Source: Serripes groenlandicus
Lineage: Eukaryota; Mollusca; Bivalvia; Cardiida; Cardiidae
Direction of reading: 5' to 3'
Length of the DNA: 64,000 nt
Assembly (NCBI GenBank): GCA_031761405.1
Contig: JASEVX010000113.1
Location: 310,001 to 374,000, forward strand
Of this stretch, positions 12,031 to 24,440 are shown in pieces. A program made the translations under genes and the position numbers. Position 1 is the first letter of the stretch. Each line of letters starts with the position of its first letter. The notes under the pieces are model-generated. The model ran no database searches, had not been told where the DNA came from, and saw nothing but the letters and a program-made list of their open reading frames with translations.

Positions 12031-12215
12031 CTATTTGGTCTTATCTCACATAGGAACTTTCTTGCGGAAAGTATGGAAAGCCATTACTACATACTTGTTT
12101 GTGTGCATGACCTGGCCGGGGTTGAATCCAAGGCATTACCTGGCGCAAACAGAAACGCGTTATTATTCAGGAGAGAAGGAGCTGTTCTGTAGATGTTTAT
12201 TGAATCACGTTATAC

Positions 12216-12632
12216 ATGAAAACCATCATTAGTATAATTCTAGACCAGCGAAGATTCAGATCGGCCTGCGCATCCGTGGTCTTATGGAGATCTTCCCATA
12301 CAATCTTGCAAGTAACTCAAACGTGATTATAGAAGAAATGTTCAATTTGATTAGGAATTACCACCTTTATTCAAAACCTTCGATACCATGATCTGTTTTC
12401 GTGTCACGTGACTGTATATTTTGTTAGGTGTAATCTACTGGATATTTATCCACCAATAATCTGAATCTTGTTTAAGAAGTCATTAATGTGATATCTGTTT
12501 TGTTGTCATGCTGTATTCAATTTCAAGTTATCTACATTTATACGGCTGTGCACGACTCTCGGATTGGAGCTGATTTGGGTTTTTATTAAAAAAAGACCTA
12601 TTGTTACCTGACGCGGTTAATATATATATACA
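12216..12632. other. No gene seen
   Basis: AT-rich DNA, ending in a short TA run before the next MITE. Confidence 0.45.
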
Positions 12633-12854
12633 GGAGCCGTTCGAACGAGAATATTTTGTATGGACTCAGCATAAGCATGCAATGCAGGCTAACCCGGGAA
12701 GACACTGTTCGCCTCCTGTTTCAGGAATCATTACTTTTTACCTCTATCCGCCGCAATGTGTCGGCCCGGATTAACATACGCGTACTGCGCATGCTGATCT
12801 GGTTCGATACATTACACAGAGTCCATACTGTTGGTTTTCTAGTGGAACGGCTCA
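12633..12854. mobile_element. Foldback MITE family A, copy 4
   Basis: Diverged ends GAGCCGTTCGAACGAGAATA and TTCTAGTGGAACGGCTCA; the internal arms match the other copies. Confidence 0.75.
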
Positions 12855-13665
12855 TATATATCTATTATTATTTCAGCTTTTGTTCTTCGGAGTTCAGTTT
12901 GTCACGGTGTTATTCATAGATAGGTATTAGCCCCGTCATGTGATCTTGGGCTTTATGGGCTCTCCGTGACGGGATCATACAACGATTAATTGGCGTAAAC
13001 TTACAGGGGCTACAGCTCTTGTTTTTTGTCAAAAGACGCTTGTGGAATTATATTGCATGTAGACGAATAGTGAAAGCTCAGGTGAGACTGTGCTGATGCA
13101 CTGGTTCGCCCGAGTCTTCACCGTACGCAGATGAATTAAGACCCGTGATCACTGGGCGCGTCTCACATCTGACTTGTGAAATACAATGTAGTCTTTTATC
13201 ATAACATTTGAACTAAGTGTATGTTTCTACATAATCATTTTCACGATTAATAGTTATTTTATTGTATTGTCCTAAACCGTATTTTTAGTAGTTCGTTTGA
13301 TATGAATTTTATGTTTTAAATTAAAAAAGTACAATCAATATGATGTACAAGGCTGAAAAACACGTCAGTTTTAATAATAACGATAAAACAAATAATACTA
13401 CATGTATTTATTTATTTATTCATTTTTATTCCCCGAACAGTTAATTGATCAATACAGACACTTTTAAGTTAAATCAACAGAACTTATGAAAATGAAACGT
13501 CGTTATACAGTACATGAATTAAATCCATACCAACTACTTTACAACTGGCAGTAATTACTATATTCCTTCCCTCCTTGGTTGCGGGGATAATAGCAGTATG
13601 ACTTATGCATGGGTGATGATAAACTTATTCGTTCGATGTATACATGTATGTTTGTTAAATCGTGC
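12855..13665. other. No gene seen
   Basis: AT-rich DNA with no supported ORF. It contains TATTTATTTATTTATT-type low complexity near 13405. Confidence 0.45.
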
Positions 13666-13678
13666 GTGCGGCATTGTA

Positions 13679-13893
13679 TTTATTTATTTATTGGGGTTTT
13701 ACGCCGCTTTCATCATTATTTCAGTTATATCAAGGCGACAGTTCACGTATTCATGATCCATGGGTAATCAAACCAGTACTAGGTTATAAAATGTGCCTTG
13801 CACAAGGGCACTCGACCATGACCGTAGTGCCGCGACTGGGGACACCGGCTTCGAAATCCCAAACGCTAACCACTCGACCAGAGCCGATTCCTA
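13679..13893 (-). mobile_element. tRNA-derived SINE with 13-bp target duplication
   Basis: Same family as the SINE at 6918, but with the B-box region partly deleted. It is flanked by an exact 13-bp duplication GTGCGGCATTGTA at 13666-13678 and 13894-13906. Confidence 0.92.
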
Positions 13894-14349
13894 GTGCGGC
13901 ATTGTAACGAATACTCGAAATACTTTGATATAGCGGTGAGCATAAGGCACGGGGACGCGATTTCAACTATATCATTCAGCATGATGTTACCTCCCCTGCT
14001 TGCATAATACGAGCATTATTGATATTTAGAAGACATTTATTACTATGTTCATTCATAGGGAAATTAATAAATCAATTGATATGATATTTCAACGCTATTC
14101 ATGTTTTATACATATGTTCTTTCAGAGATAATAGTAAAGAACTGCAGGAAATGGAGTTACAGGCGTGGCTGCCTTTAGAACTGCTGGCGATATGGCGATA
14201 TGTGGTTATCGTCAATGCGATTGCTTTTCCGATCTATGGACCACAGAAGGATTGCTAATAAGGATTGTAGTTCTTTGGTTTGTTGTCGTTGGTTTTAGGA
14301 TAAATATGTGTCGTTTTTTTCTAGGTGTAATGAACAAAATAAGTAAAGA

Positions 14350-15170
14350 GTAGTGCAAATGGTATTTGCCATGGTGTATGGTCCGAGGCAGAAAGTGCAA
14401 AATCCTCCACTTGGAGAGAGTTAGAAACGGTTTATAGGTTATTTTGTCTCTAAGTAATACACTAACAAACCAAAAGGTGAAATGGTTTACAGACAATCAA
14501 AGGGTAAAATCTATTACAGTAAAAGGTTCAATGAAAATAGAATTACAATATATTGCTTATTTCATTTCTTAGCGTTGTATGGCAAGTTCAATAAGTTCTG
14601 AAATGGAATGGAATCCAAGGTCTGAAAATTAAAAGCAGATTTATTTCTGTCTAAACTAACAGATTACGATGATTGGGGAATTCCCTTTGATATTTTCCAA
14701 ATTATAGAAAATAAGTGCGGGAAATTAGAAGTTGATTGCTTCGCATCTTATTACAATGAAAATTGCTGAAGTTATATTCAAGGTTTTGGATCCCATATTG
14801 CTTTGGTATAGATGCATTTGCAGAATATTGGGGTTAAATCAATTGGGGTGATCAATTCGGGTTATTTGTTCCCCATATAAGTGTAATACATAGTTATTCA
14901 GAAAATGTCTATAGATCAAGCTTTTGGTGTTTAAGTTATACCTTACTGGAAATCTGTACTTGTTTGGCATTTTATTCGTCAGAATGGTTCATATGTGAAA
15001 GAAATGATTGACTGGTTTGATTTGCTAACTGAAAAAGCATAATTACAGGAGATGTAAAAATGGCAAAGGAATGTTTGGCAACACGGATTTGAATTTCAGA
15101 ATATTGGCGATCATGATTAGTTCTAAGCAAGGAAAATAAATAGCCGAAATATTGACTTTCCATGTATTAA
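14350..15170 (+). pseudogene. DIRS/Ngaro-like retrotransposon pol remnant (RNase H to C-terminus)
   Basis: Read across several stops and frameshifts, this stretch spells conserved pieces in the right order: WSEAES, STWRELETVYRL, WFTDNQ (the RNase H aspartate), a GSMKIELQ-IA segment, WNPRSEN, KLTDYDDWGI, VDCFASYYN and DAFAEYWG. At the end come a KNGKGMF/NTDLNFRILA-like C-terminus in pieces. This order is characteristic of DIRS-type (tyrosine-recombinase) retrotransposons. The reverse transcriptase palm upstream is not recognisable. The recombinase piece at 16746 is in the same orientation, and pol before recombinase is the Ngaro order. It is non-functional. Confidence 0.72.
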
Positions 15171-16620
15171 AGTAAGATGGAATCGCATCGAAATTGATTT
15201 CTTAAGTAGCTATAAGTCACGCAGAATTGCAGCAATATTAACTTTCCATGTAGTAAAGTCAGGTGTAATCGCATCAATATGGATTTCCCATGTAGAGTCC
15301 TACCGGAATCGCTAAGAATAGCTAAGAAATAGCCCCCCTTATACTAAGAGAAAATAGAAAAACAAAGAAGTAAACACGAATGACGTAATTGTACAGCAGT
15401 ATTGCTAAAGATTAGGCGGTATTGTCGAAATATTGAATTTCCATGTAGTAAAGTCAGGTGTAATGGCATCAATATGGGTTTTCCATATAGAGTCTTATCG
15501 GAATCGCTAAGACTAGATAAGGAATTGCCCCCCTTATACTAAGAGAAAAAAGAAAGACAAAGAAGTAAAAAAGAATGACGTTATTACAGCAGTATTGCTA
15601 AAGATCAGGCGGTGTCGCCGAAATATTGACTTTCTATGTAAGTAAGGTGTAATCGCACCAATATGGATTTCCCATGTAGAGTCCTATCGGAATCTCTAAG
15701 GAATTTTCCCCTTATATTAAGAGAAAAAAGAAAGACAAAGAAGTAAAAAAGAATGTGGTATCACAACCAATGTTATTACAGCAGTATTGCTAAAGATTAG
15801 GCGGTATCGCCGAAATACTGACTTTCCATGTAGTAAAGTCAGGCGGAATCGCATCAAAATTGATTTCTCAAGTAGCTATGTTACGCAGAATTGCAGCAAT
15901 ATTGACTTTCCATGTAGTAAAGTCACGTGCAATCGCATCAATATGGATTTTCCATGTAGAGGCTTATCGGAATAGCTAAGAATAGCTAAGGAATTGCCCT
16001 TCTTATATTAAGCGAAAAAAGAAAGACAAAGTAAAAAAGAATGACGTTATTACAGCAGTATTGCTAAAGTTTAGGCGGTATCGCCGAAATATTGACTTTC
16101 CATGCAGTAAAGTCAGGCGGAATTGCATTACAAATTCTTAAAGTAACTAAGTCACGCAAAATTGCAGCAATATTGACTTCATGTAGTAAAGTCAGGTGAA
16201 ATCGCATCAATATGGATTTCTCATGTAGAGTCAGGCGGAAATATTGACTTTCCATGCAGTAAAGTCAGGCGGAATTGCATTACAAGTTCTTAAAGTAACT
16301 AAGTCACGCGAAATTGCAGCAATATTGACTTCATGTAGTAAAGTCAGGTGAAATCGCATCAATATGGATTTCTCATGTAGAGTCAGGCGGAATCGCATCG
16401 ATGTTGACTTTCCATGTAGTAAAGTCAAGTGAAATCGCAGTAATATTGATTTTTCATGTAGTAAAGTCAGGCGGAATCGCCATGTTTAGGATATTTAGGC
16501 GAAATCGCCATGTTTATAATATTAAGGCGGAACCGCCATGCTTAGAATATTCAGGTGGAACCGTCAGGTTTAGAATACTAATGCAGAATTTACATGCTTA
16601 TAATTACTAGGCTGAAATAT
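15120..16620. repeat. 42-bp repeat array inside the retrotransposon relic
   Basis: Alternating variants of a roughly 42-bp unit (CATGTAGTAAAGTCAGGCGG, AATCGCATCAATATTGACTT, TC), with a higher-order period of about 190-270 bp starting at GGCGGTATCGCCGAAATATT (15608, 15803, 16076). A segment of about 155 bp is tandemly duplicated around 16100-16400. The last 130 bp change to a 28-30-bp unit based on GGCGGAATCGCCATGTTTA. Period-14 peptides in several frames are repeat artefacts. Confidence 0.85.
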
Positions 16621-16745
16621 ATATATGGCAGAGTGCAATGTATGTCAGCGTTTTACATTTGCTAATGTATGTCAGTGATTTACATTGTTTCATGTACATG
16701 AAGTAGCAGCTTGCTATATTATGTATTTCTTTTGTAAATTTATTT

Positions 16746-17139
16746 TCAGATTCACGCAGAAAATATTAATGATTTACCGGAAGTTCTAGCGGAGAAGGCG
16801 TATCTACTCCCTGATCTACTTAGACAATCAAGGGCATGCAGTACGGAAAAGAAGTACAACGGTGCTTTTATGCGTTTTCATAAATGGGCCTTGTGTAATG
16901 GGCTTGGGAGTAGGGACACTTTGCCCGCTAAGATTCCTACAGTCGCAATTTATTAAGCTTCTGTGATTCAAACCGCTAATACCCCTAGTCCAGTGAGTGC
17001 TGCATTTTTTACGTTTTGGATGATGGTTTTAGATGCAAGCCCTACATCAGTCACCACTGATTCAGAGTTTTACTTTCGCTGCGAAGCGATATTATTCGCA
17101 TACAAATGTTTCAACGGCCCATTTGAGACGACACAATGA
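16746..17139 (+). pseudogene. Tyrosine recombinase N-terminal fragment
   Basis: One frame reads through about 130 codons with a single TAA, located after TVAIY. The segment LLRQSRACSTEKKYNGAFMR followed by FHKWALCNG matches the SAM-like N-terminal DNA-binding domain of DIRS/Ngaro/Crypton recombinases, and PTVAIY…ASV and the later SPVSAAF and ASPTSV fit the same domain. The catalytic C-terminal part (Arg, His-x-x-Arg, Tyr) is absent; the frame ends in a TATG microsatellite. The start is preceded by TTTATTTTCAG, which looks like a 3' splice site, so a domesticated exon was considered; the in-frame stop and truncation argue for a relic. Confidence 0.7.
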
Positions 17140-17144
17140 CTCTG

Positions 17145-17258
17145 TGTATGTGTGAATACGTGGGTATATGTGTATATGTGTGTATGAATATGTATATATA
17201 TATATATATATATGTGTATGTGTATATATGTGTGTGTGTAAATATATGCATATATACA
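17145..17258. repeat. TATG/TA microsatellite
   Basis: Imperfect TATGTG and TA repeats. Confidence 0.9.
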
Positions 17259-17418
17259 TATGGTGACTACTTACAATCTGTGTACGTTTATGTAAAGATT
17301 GATTTTCAATTTCCATATCATTTTATGTATAGAAACTAGTCCAATTACTTGTTGTTAACAGTTGATATCATGAATGTATTCAATTAATCTCCAAACGGAG
17401 GAAATAAAGAGAATGAAT

Positions 17419-17455
17419 GAATGACTACTACTTCTTCTACTACTACTACTACTAT

Positions 17456-17511
<56 letters not shown>

Positions 17512-17530
17512 GTAATACTTGTACTACTAA
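17419..17530. repeat. ACT trinucleotide microsatellite
   Basis: More than 20 ACT units with a few interruptions. The polyserine ORF on the minus strand is its shadow. Confidence 0.95.
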
Positions 17531-17649
17531 TACTAGCCATAACATCCATAAGATAATATGTGTTTGAATTAAATTGTTTATTTATTGAGCAGACTGCATT
17601 GGCTGTGTGGAATTGAATGTACTTATTTTTCACACGTATATACATGATG

Positions 17650-17870
17650 CTGTTAACTATTTCCCTCATATAGACGCTTTCTGACGCATATGGAGCAGAC
17701 GACATAGTGACAAAAGAAGACATTTCTCAAAACGAGTAATTTCTCCTGTTGCCACAATGTTTTCCACTTTTAGTCATAGGTTATCCATTCAATTATAGAG
17801 ATTTTCTATTTTTTGAGTTTAAATTCGTCTGCTACATAATTGTCGTATGAGAAAAAGGGTTAAACTGTGG
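17650..17870. mobile_element. Foldback MITE family B copy
   Basis: Left arm CCCTCATATAGACGCTTTCT, right end GAGAAAAAGGGTTAAA, core CATTTCTCAAAACGAGTAAT. Confidence 0.8.
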
Positions 17871-18799
17871 ATACGGAAGTAGCGGAAGGAAACGATCTTT
17901 AGCGAGAAGTCCAAGTAGGGATAGAAGATGCAAAAATAACCCTGCGCTTACGCCGTGTCTACATAAGGACATAAACGTTTAACCCTTTCAATGCTAAGTT
18001 TGTTCATAGAACGGCATGTCCAGCTTAGTGTTAGGAAGAGTCTTCAGGAATTCAAGAAAGGGTGACAAGTTCAGCAGCCATCAGAAGAAAGTCTGATCTG
18101 ACGCAGGATACATAATACAGAAAAGTGTATTAGACTTTAGCATAACATAGCTAATCGTCATACAAATAATATTATCATGTGTGAGCATGCGCCTGCTGGC
18201 CTGTCTCTATATTGGTGGCACAAGGTTCACACAATTGGTTCCAGCAGTCGACTTTAAAACTCTTTATCAGACGAGTACAAAGTACAAACTCGTTATTAAC
18301 AGTTTTATAGTACAAAGCAATAACTTATTTCTTAGAAGGCGAATAAACCCATCCCTTTTTCCCATTCACATTGTGTTAAGCCTAAATGTTAACCTTTTTC
18401 AATCGAAACACTTAATTAAGATGAAACTGTTATTGGTTGAACATTTCTGGTTTACGTTGAAATAAAGAAGGTAGTATTTTAATAGTGTCATAACTCTATA
18501 CCATGGAAAGTGTTACTTATACTGCTGCATTTCCGAAACCGAAATAATCGAATATGATTTTTGACGACAAGTTAGTGTATGTGTAATATGAAATGGTCTT
18601 TCCTAAATATTGCTAAATGAGGATCGAACTATGTCGATAAAGATTAGACTGCTTGATTAGACTGATCTGGAACTACCCTGGTTGTAAGTAATTGTATTAT
18701 AAAGTCGTTAACAGTATAGCACATCAATGTAGATTACGGCGGTATAAATGTTAAACAACAATGCAGTTTTATCATGTCCATGATTTGATTGAGTGTTTG
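17871..18799. other. No gene seen
   Basis: No supported coding sequence. ORFs of 60-95 codons here have no recognisable content. Confidence 0.45.
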
Positions 18800-19495
18800 G
18801 TATGTTATGCCGCTTACAACAGTTTCTCAGTTATATCACGTCGTTTCCTGGGTAAGCTACCAGTACTACTGGTACATTTATCTTGATACCAGCCTGATTG
18901 CTGATTGGCTAAAATCCGAACACGACCAAATATCGACCAACAAGAGAGCACTTCACATAGCCATTACAACTTCCGTTTCCCGTACTTTTACACGAGGAGA
19001 AGAAATATTCAAGTGAATTTGACGCTGTTCTCGCGGCAACTCGATAGCTTGTTACATTATTCGTGCGGTGTCGTGAGAGTAGAGACAAGAGCGAACCATC
19101 GTCGCAGTATGTTTGTCTTGATACCAGCCAGTCAGTCGTATTGCTCACCCGCACACCTGAGCTTAAATAAGGGCAGCCATTACTACCATTTTATATCAGT
19201 TATATTACGGCGTTTCCTGTGTAAGCTACCAGTGCTACTGGTACATTTTTCTTGATACCAACCAATCAGTCGTATTGCTAACACCTCGCACGCCAGAGAT
19301 TCAAGAAGGGCAGCCATAACTACCATTTTATATCAGTTATATTACGGCGTTTTCCTGTGTAAGCTACCAGTGCTACTGGTACATTTATCTTGATACCAGC
19401 CAGTCAGTCGTTTGTTCGACCCGGCCGAGAATCGAACACGCGACCTGCCGCACCCGAGGCGGACGCTTTACCACTACACTAGCATTGCATTTAGA
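18800..19495 (-). mobile_element. SINE cluster with tandem tail copies
   Basis: At 19425-19490, on the minus strand, there is a tRNA-like head (A-box TAGTGGTAAAGCGTCC, B-box GTGTTCGATTCTC). Upstream of it the SINE body (CAGTCAGTCGTATTGCT, CCATTTTATATCAGTTATAT, TACCAGTGCTACTGGTACAT) is repeated about three times from 19110, with a further partial copy at 18800-18905. Repeated bodies with one head suggest unequal crossing-over or serial insertion. Confidence 0.75.
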
Positions 19496-20079
19496 TTCAA
19501 TGATCCACATTAAATAAATATTTCTTTTACAATTGATAGATATCTGTACCAAAACCCTTTCCTATTCAACACCCTTTGTATGTAGATTATCTTGCTTTTG
19601 GCATGAATACGAGTTAATAATATTAACTATAAAACCAAGTGTATTGTCGCAAAACAATGTATGCTTAGTTTGTATTCCGAAATAACCCTCGTCTTTTTAA
19701 AACTCAATAAATACAATTATATGTCGGTGTCTCGTTATCTAAAGGGCTGGTGCGCATTCTCGTAAAATATCATTATAACGAGATTCCTGCACATAATTCA
19801 ATTATAAACGCACTGAGTCAGATAAAAGTGGTCCGTTGTCGAACAAGTGCGGTCTGTTTGTTCGAAAAGTCTGGCCATCACTAGTGCTATTGAGAGGAAT
19901 ATGAATCACGTCAGGTAAAAACACTCGAAATGTGCTGACCCGGGTGAATCCATTGACAAGCACATTTCGCCGTAATTATCATTCTCCTCCAACATCTAAT
20001 ATGGCTGTTGGGGAGTAACCTCTGACAAAGTGCTGGGGTTGTAGTCCCTCTGATTTCCCTTTGTTTGCCTGATGTTTAT
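19496..20079. other. No gene seen
   Basis: AT-rich DNA, no supported feature. Confidence 0.45.
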
Positions 20080-20290
20080 CGCCTGTTCAAACAGTATTTC
20101 TGTCATATCACAGCATTTCTTTGATAGATTACACACTTTCATCCGGACAACTACTCATCAGTCAGTAATGCTGCCGCAACCTTAATCACCATGGAGTAAA
20201 GCCACTACCATCAATTTCAATGTATTCGGTACGATCGAACGGAGATCAAACCCCTGTCTCCTGTTCTCGAGCTGGACGATTAAACCAATA
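20080..20290 (-). mobile_element. tRNA-derived SINE whose head feeds into a satellite
   Basis: On the minus strand: TGTATTGGTTTAATCGTCCA (A-box region), then GGGGTTTGATCTCCG (B-box region) and a SINE body ending near 20080. The first bases of the head are the same sequence that is amplified in the 57-bp satellite to the right. Confidence 0.65.
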
Positions 20291-20832
20291 CACCACCGAC
20301 GAGATCTCGTCATCTCACTCACATACAGTGGACGATTAAACCAATACACCACCGACGAGATCTCGTCGTCGCACTCAGATACAGTGGACGAATAAACCAA
20401 TACACCACCGACGAGATCTCGTCGTCTCACTCAGATACAGTGGACGATTAAACCAATACACCGTCGACGAGATCTCGTCGTCTCACTCAGATACAGTGGA
20501 CGATTAAACCAATACACCACCGACGAGGTCTCGTCGTCTCACTCAGATACAGTGGACGATTAAACCAATACACCACCGACGAGATCTCGTCGTCTCACTC
20601 ACATACATTGGACGATTAAACCAATACACGACCGACGAGATCTCGTCGTCTCACTCAGATACAGTGGACGATTAAACCAATACACCACCGACGAGGTCTC
20701 GTCGTCTCACTCAGATACAATGGACGATTAAACCAATACACCACCGACGAGATCTCGTCGTCTCACTCACATACAGTGGACGATTAAACCAATACACCAC
20801 CGACGAGATCTCGTCGTCTCACTCACATACAG
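20262..20832. repeat. 57-bp satellite with perfect palindromic core
   Basis: About ten copies at 57-bp spacing: GGACGATTAAACCAATACAC, CACCGACGAGATCTCGTCG, TCTCACTCAGATACAGT. Each unit holds GACGAGATCTCGTC, a perfect 14-bp palindrome. The unit contains part of the neighbouring SINE head. Confidence 0.93.
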
Positions 20833-22265
20833 CATCAGGTTTAAAGGTGCAGAACTCCAGAAAGAAAATATTATAGTCAAAGTTTTAAAACTTCAAAAGG
20901 TGTCTTGAAATATTAGAATCATAATTCTGGGATAAAATTACTAATTTTACTTTCTAGTACCATAAACATCTAAATATTGATTGTTTATGCTTCATTTGTA
21001 CCGGGTAGACATAGCCAGTGAGCCAAATATTGTACATTTTCATGACTTTCAGTTGACAGGTTTTCAACATTTACTGCCAAAAAAAGTGTTGAACTACTTA
21101 GTTCTTACTTTGTTGTCACTATTAGCAATATTTATCAAAATGTTGATCACCATCTGGAGTTCAACACCTTTAAATGGGATCTAGTTGCTTCTTCGTACTG
21201 ATCTAATATTGCAGACGGATCTATATTTCTCAGGTCTTTTTTTTTTTATATCAACACGACTAATGTCTACTTATGTCGCAACGTTTTTCAAACGTCGTCT
21301 TCTGCAGATGCATCAAAATGTGTCTGTGCGTGGTTGGAATGCGAAAGAATGAAGGACCGTTTCCAAACCTCTTGACTATTCCAATATACCGATCACATAC
21401 AACGCCCTGGTTCTCCTGTTTAGGGTTTTGTATTATTTGACAATTTTATACGTCCTTTTTGTCAGAGCCGTCTGCTGGAGATTTGTGTTTGGTTGGATGA
21501 CTATGGGGACATTCAGTCAAAAACATCGAAACCCTATTTTGAATGAAAAATCTGTTATTTAACCAAATTTACTACATTGTTGCACAAGGAGAAATAGCTC
21601 ATGGTGAGCCATTTCTCCTTTCAACACACTGTTTTCAAATGTCATGAAAGCGTCTGTATGGAGTAAAGGTTTAACTCGGGATGTATTAATTTTTATCTAA
21701 CAAAGCATTCGTTAAGTGGACGTTAGTTAATTACTCTCTTTTAATTGGTTGGCGAGCTCCTGGTAGGCTAACGATCAAACAAATATCCCTACTACATGAG
21801 CCGGACCAAAGTGCAAATACGTATGTTAATCAAAGCACTGAAAGTGCTGACAGCAAGCTGCTTATTGGTTGGTTACAGTCCGTTCAGTTTTAAAAAAGAT
21901 TCCACAGATGCCTGTGCTTTCATTGACATTATAATTTTGCAATCAACGAATATTAAGACATCGCTCTTAACCCGAAATGATGTTCAGTGATGCAGAGCGA
22001 CTGTAGATAGAGATAATTGAAGTAATTCATTGCCGACATTGTAATAAGACTTTAACAATAGGGACTGATTCCAGTCTATGATTTCGATGAGTGTCTTCGG
22101 AATTCGCCTACTATAGCAATTTTCTCTAAAGAGCCCCTTGTATACATTTTTTCCATCTGCTCCATGAATAATTAATAACGAAGAAAGAATTACTATTGTT
22201 TAATTAGTACTTGGAACTGAGAATTCCATGAAAATGTATAAAAAAGAAGGAGCATGCTCACCATA
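20833..22265. other. Intergenic, with two family B MITE halves
   Basis: About 21270-21355 and 21465-21680 hold family B pieces (CGTCTTCTGCAGATGCATCA; GAAATAGCTCATGGTGAGCC). The rest shows no supported ORF. Confidence 0.55.
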
Positions 22266-22269
22266 ATTA

Positions 22270-22460
22270 ATGATTAATTGATTGGGCTTTAACGATTTCA
22301 ACAATGTTCAGTCATATCACGGGAGCAAGTTCATCTACCCACGTGTTTCCTGGCTTTCTCACACCAGTACTCCACACAACAGTCTTTCATAGCAAATGGA
22401 TGCTTTTCCATAAAATGACAACGCGCTTCGCTACCGACTGAGTTACATGGACTCAATGGT
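22270..22460 (-). mobile_element. SINE, internally deleted
   Basis: The minus-strand head TAACTCAGTCGGTAGCGAAG (A-box) joins the shared body (CACACCAGTACTCCACACAA on the plus strand) without the B-box segment. Confidence 0.65.
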
Positions 22461-22734
22461 AGAATTAAAATATAATGGAAGTTTAAATTTTGTGTGTATT
22501 TAAATTTCATGTCAATACTTCCAATAAAAATATCAAAGCAAAAGATAAACAATATGTATCTACATTTTTTGGTTAATCAAAGTAATCAAAACACTAAAAG
22601 TGCTGACGGCCTGGTGGCTGCAGGAAGGTTTGAGAAGTAGGGAAAATGTGAAAGGAAATAACAATTGCAGCTTATGTTTATGTATTTATTGTTAAGAAGT
22701 TGAAAGATCATATCAAAAAATGTAAATATCATGA

Positions 22735-24440
22735 AACTGACAATTGAAAAACAGGAGGACAGTGTTTGCGCTATATCGCTCACCTGAGTGCAAAAGCTCA
22801 CAAGTATACATATTTAAGACATGAAGAATCAAAGGAAAATTTGACAGCAAGTTTAGGCAGAAACATTTCGAAGTTTCTGCCTTATTATATTGAGAAATAT
22901 GTCAATGGTAAATCAACTTCAATTAAGTAGTTTCTGTGTGTTTTACAAATTGCACCCACTCGAGCAAACTTGGTGTAGGTTCAGTCAAGGAACATTTCAG
23001 AGAAACTATTTTGAAATCCGACTGGGCCAGTAGTTTCTGACAAGAAGAATTTAATAGTTTTTCTGATTGTTGACATGGCAACAATTTGTGCACTGAATGG
23101 AATTATCAACTTGCAGCCAGTGATTTTTTAGGAGAGCTACGAACAGTGAGTGAGTACAATAGTTCATCTAGAGCCTTTGGCTTAGGTTACAGGACCACAA
23201 AAACACTAGTATATTGAATACATAATTTCTTGTTTAAGGATGACTACAGTTGTGGTCGAAACTGATAAGTGTTATTTAGCGTAGTATTGGGTAAACAAGA
23301 AAATATGTATGCAATTGGATCCAGCAACTAACATTATAAACACATTAAAAGACATACACTATTATTTACAACTATAGTTAAAGAACAATGTGAATGAATG
23401 AACAATAAGATGTTTCAAGAAGAGCAATATGCTGCACTCAATAAGCATGGGGAACTCTTACACATTGAAAGCATTAATTCATCAAATATCAGTTATAGAT
23501 TGATTGGATCCACTTTTACGGACAGAGGATAAAATAGTGGAGTAAGAGTTCGAAAAGTTAGAAGAGCATTGTGAACCCTAAGTAGACCATTTTTAATAGC
23601 GTGCTGGTAAGGGATTTGGAAAATGTGTATTTATGTAGCATTTGTATGAAAAATGAACCATTATATTGCTTTGACAAATAACCTAGTTTGAGCATATTGG
23701 ACAGTTTTGAACTAAGCTCAAAGTACATGAGAAAGAAATAGTATGACAAAGTGTCATGCTGATTAAATAGAAAATAACTAAAATTCTGCACTAATGCAAT
23801 AAACTGAACTGGTAATGATGTTGGAAAAAAAAGGTTTGAAAGAAAATAATTCTCTAAACAATGGACTAGACTGGGAGAACGTTTTTGATCATGGCTATAC
23901 TGAACATAACAAAAGAAGAAAAATTATTGATAACAATTAACAGCACATAGTGAACGAATTAATACATGTGAAGCACATGAGAGCACATAAGCATACAAAT
24001 GCAAAGAAACATAAAACAATCACTTAAATAAGACAAGAGGAACCATGCATGGAAACCAAGGAACATTTGTGCCAAATTGTATAGAAAACAGTTACTGTTT
24101 TCAGACAAGGACATTTTCTATAGCACTATATCGCACTGAAAGTAAACCAGCCCCAACTCCACAGTTTTGTTTTCGGAGGATTAGCACCAGCTTGTTAGAT
24201 GAACAAAGAAGGACCATTTCGTCAAAATTTACAATGCACCAGTAGTTTCCGAAAATACACTTTGTATTTCCTTTTGGAGATATTTTTACATTTGAAAGGG
24301 GACCATCCAAGGAACAATGGCAATAAATGGAACAGCCCTGACAGCCATGTTTTAATGAATCCCAACACCATTCAGCAAACTGTGAAAATGTTTAAAAACT
24401 GGGCCAGTATTTTCTGACAAGAACAGTTTCAAAAGCTTTT
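22735..24440. repeat. Old duplicated noncoding repeat
   Basis: Two separated segments share sequence: about 22960-23070 and 24300-24470 (ACTGGGCCAGTA, TTTCTGACAAGAA, then a GCCATGGCA/GACATGGCAAC end). A GCTATATCGCTCACCTGAGT motif at 22770 and a GCCTTTGGCTTAGGTTACAG motif near 23175 are also repeat-like. No coding potential is supported. Confidence 0.45.

Noticed and set aside
15787..16610. Repeat-peptide ORFs with period 14 (NRINMDFPC type)
   Set aside because: They follow the 42-bp DNA period in several frames and contain no conserved start.
16746..17139. Domesticated recombinase exon because of an upstream TTTATTTTCAG
   Set aside because: An in-frame TAA, loss of the catalytic half and the nearby pol relic fit transposon decay better.
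17355..17723. Serine-rich 122-codon ORF
   Set aside because: Shadow of the ACT microsatellite.
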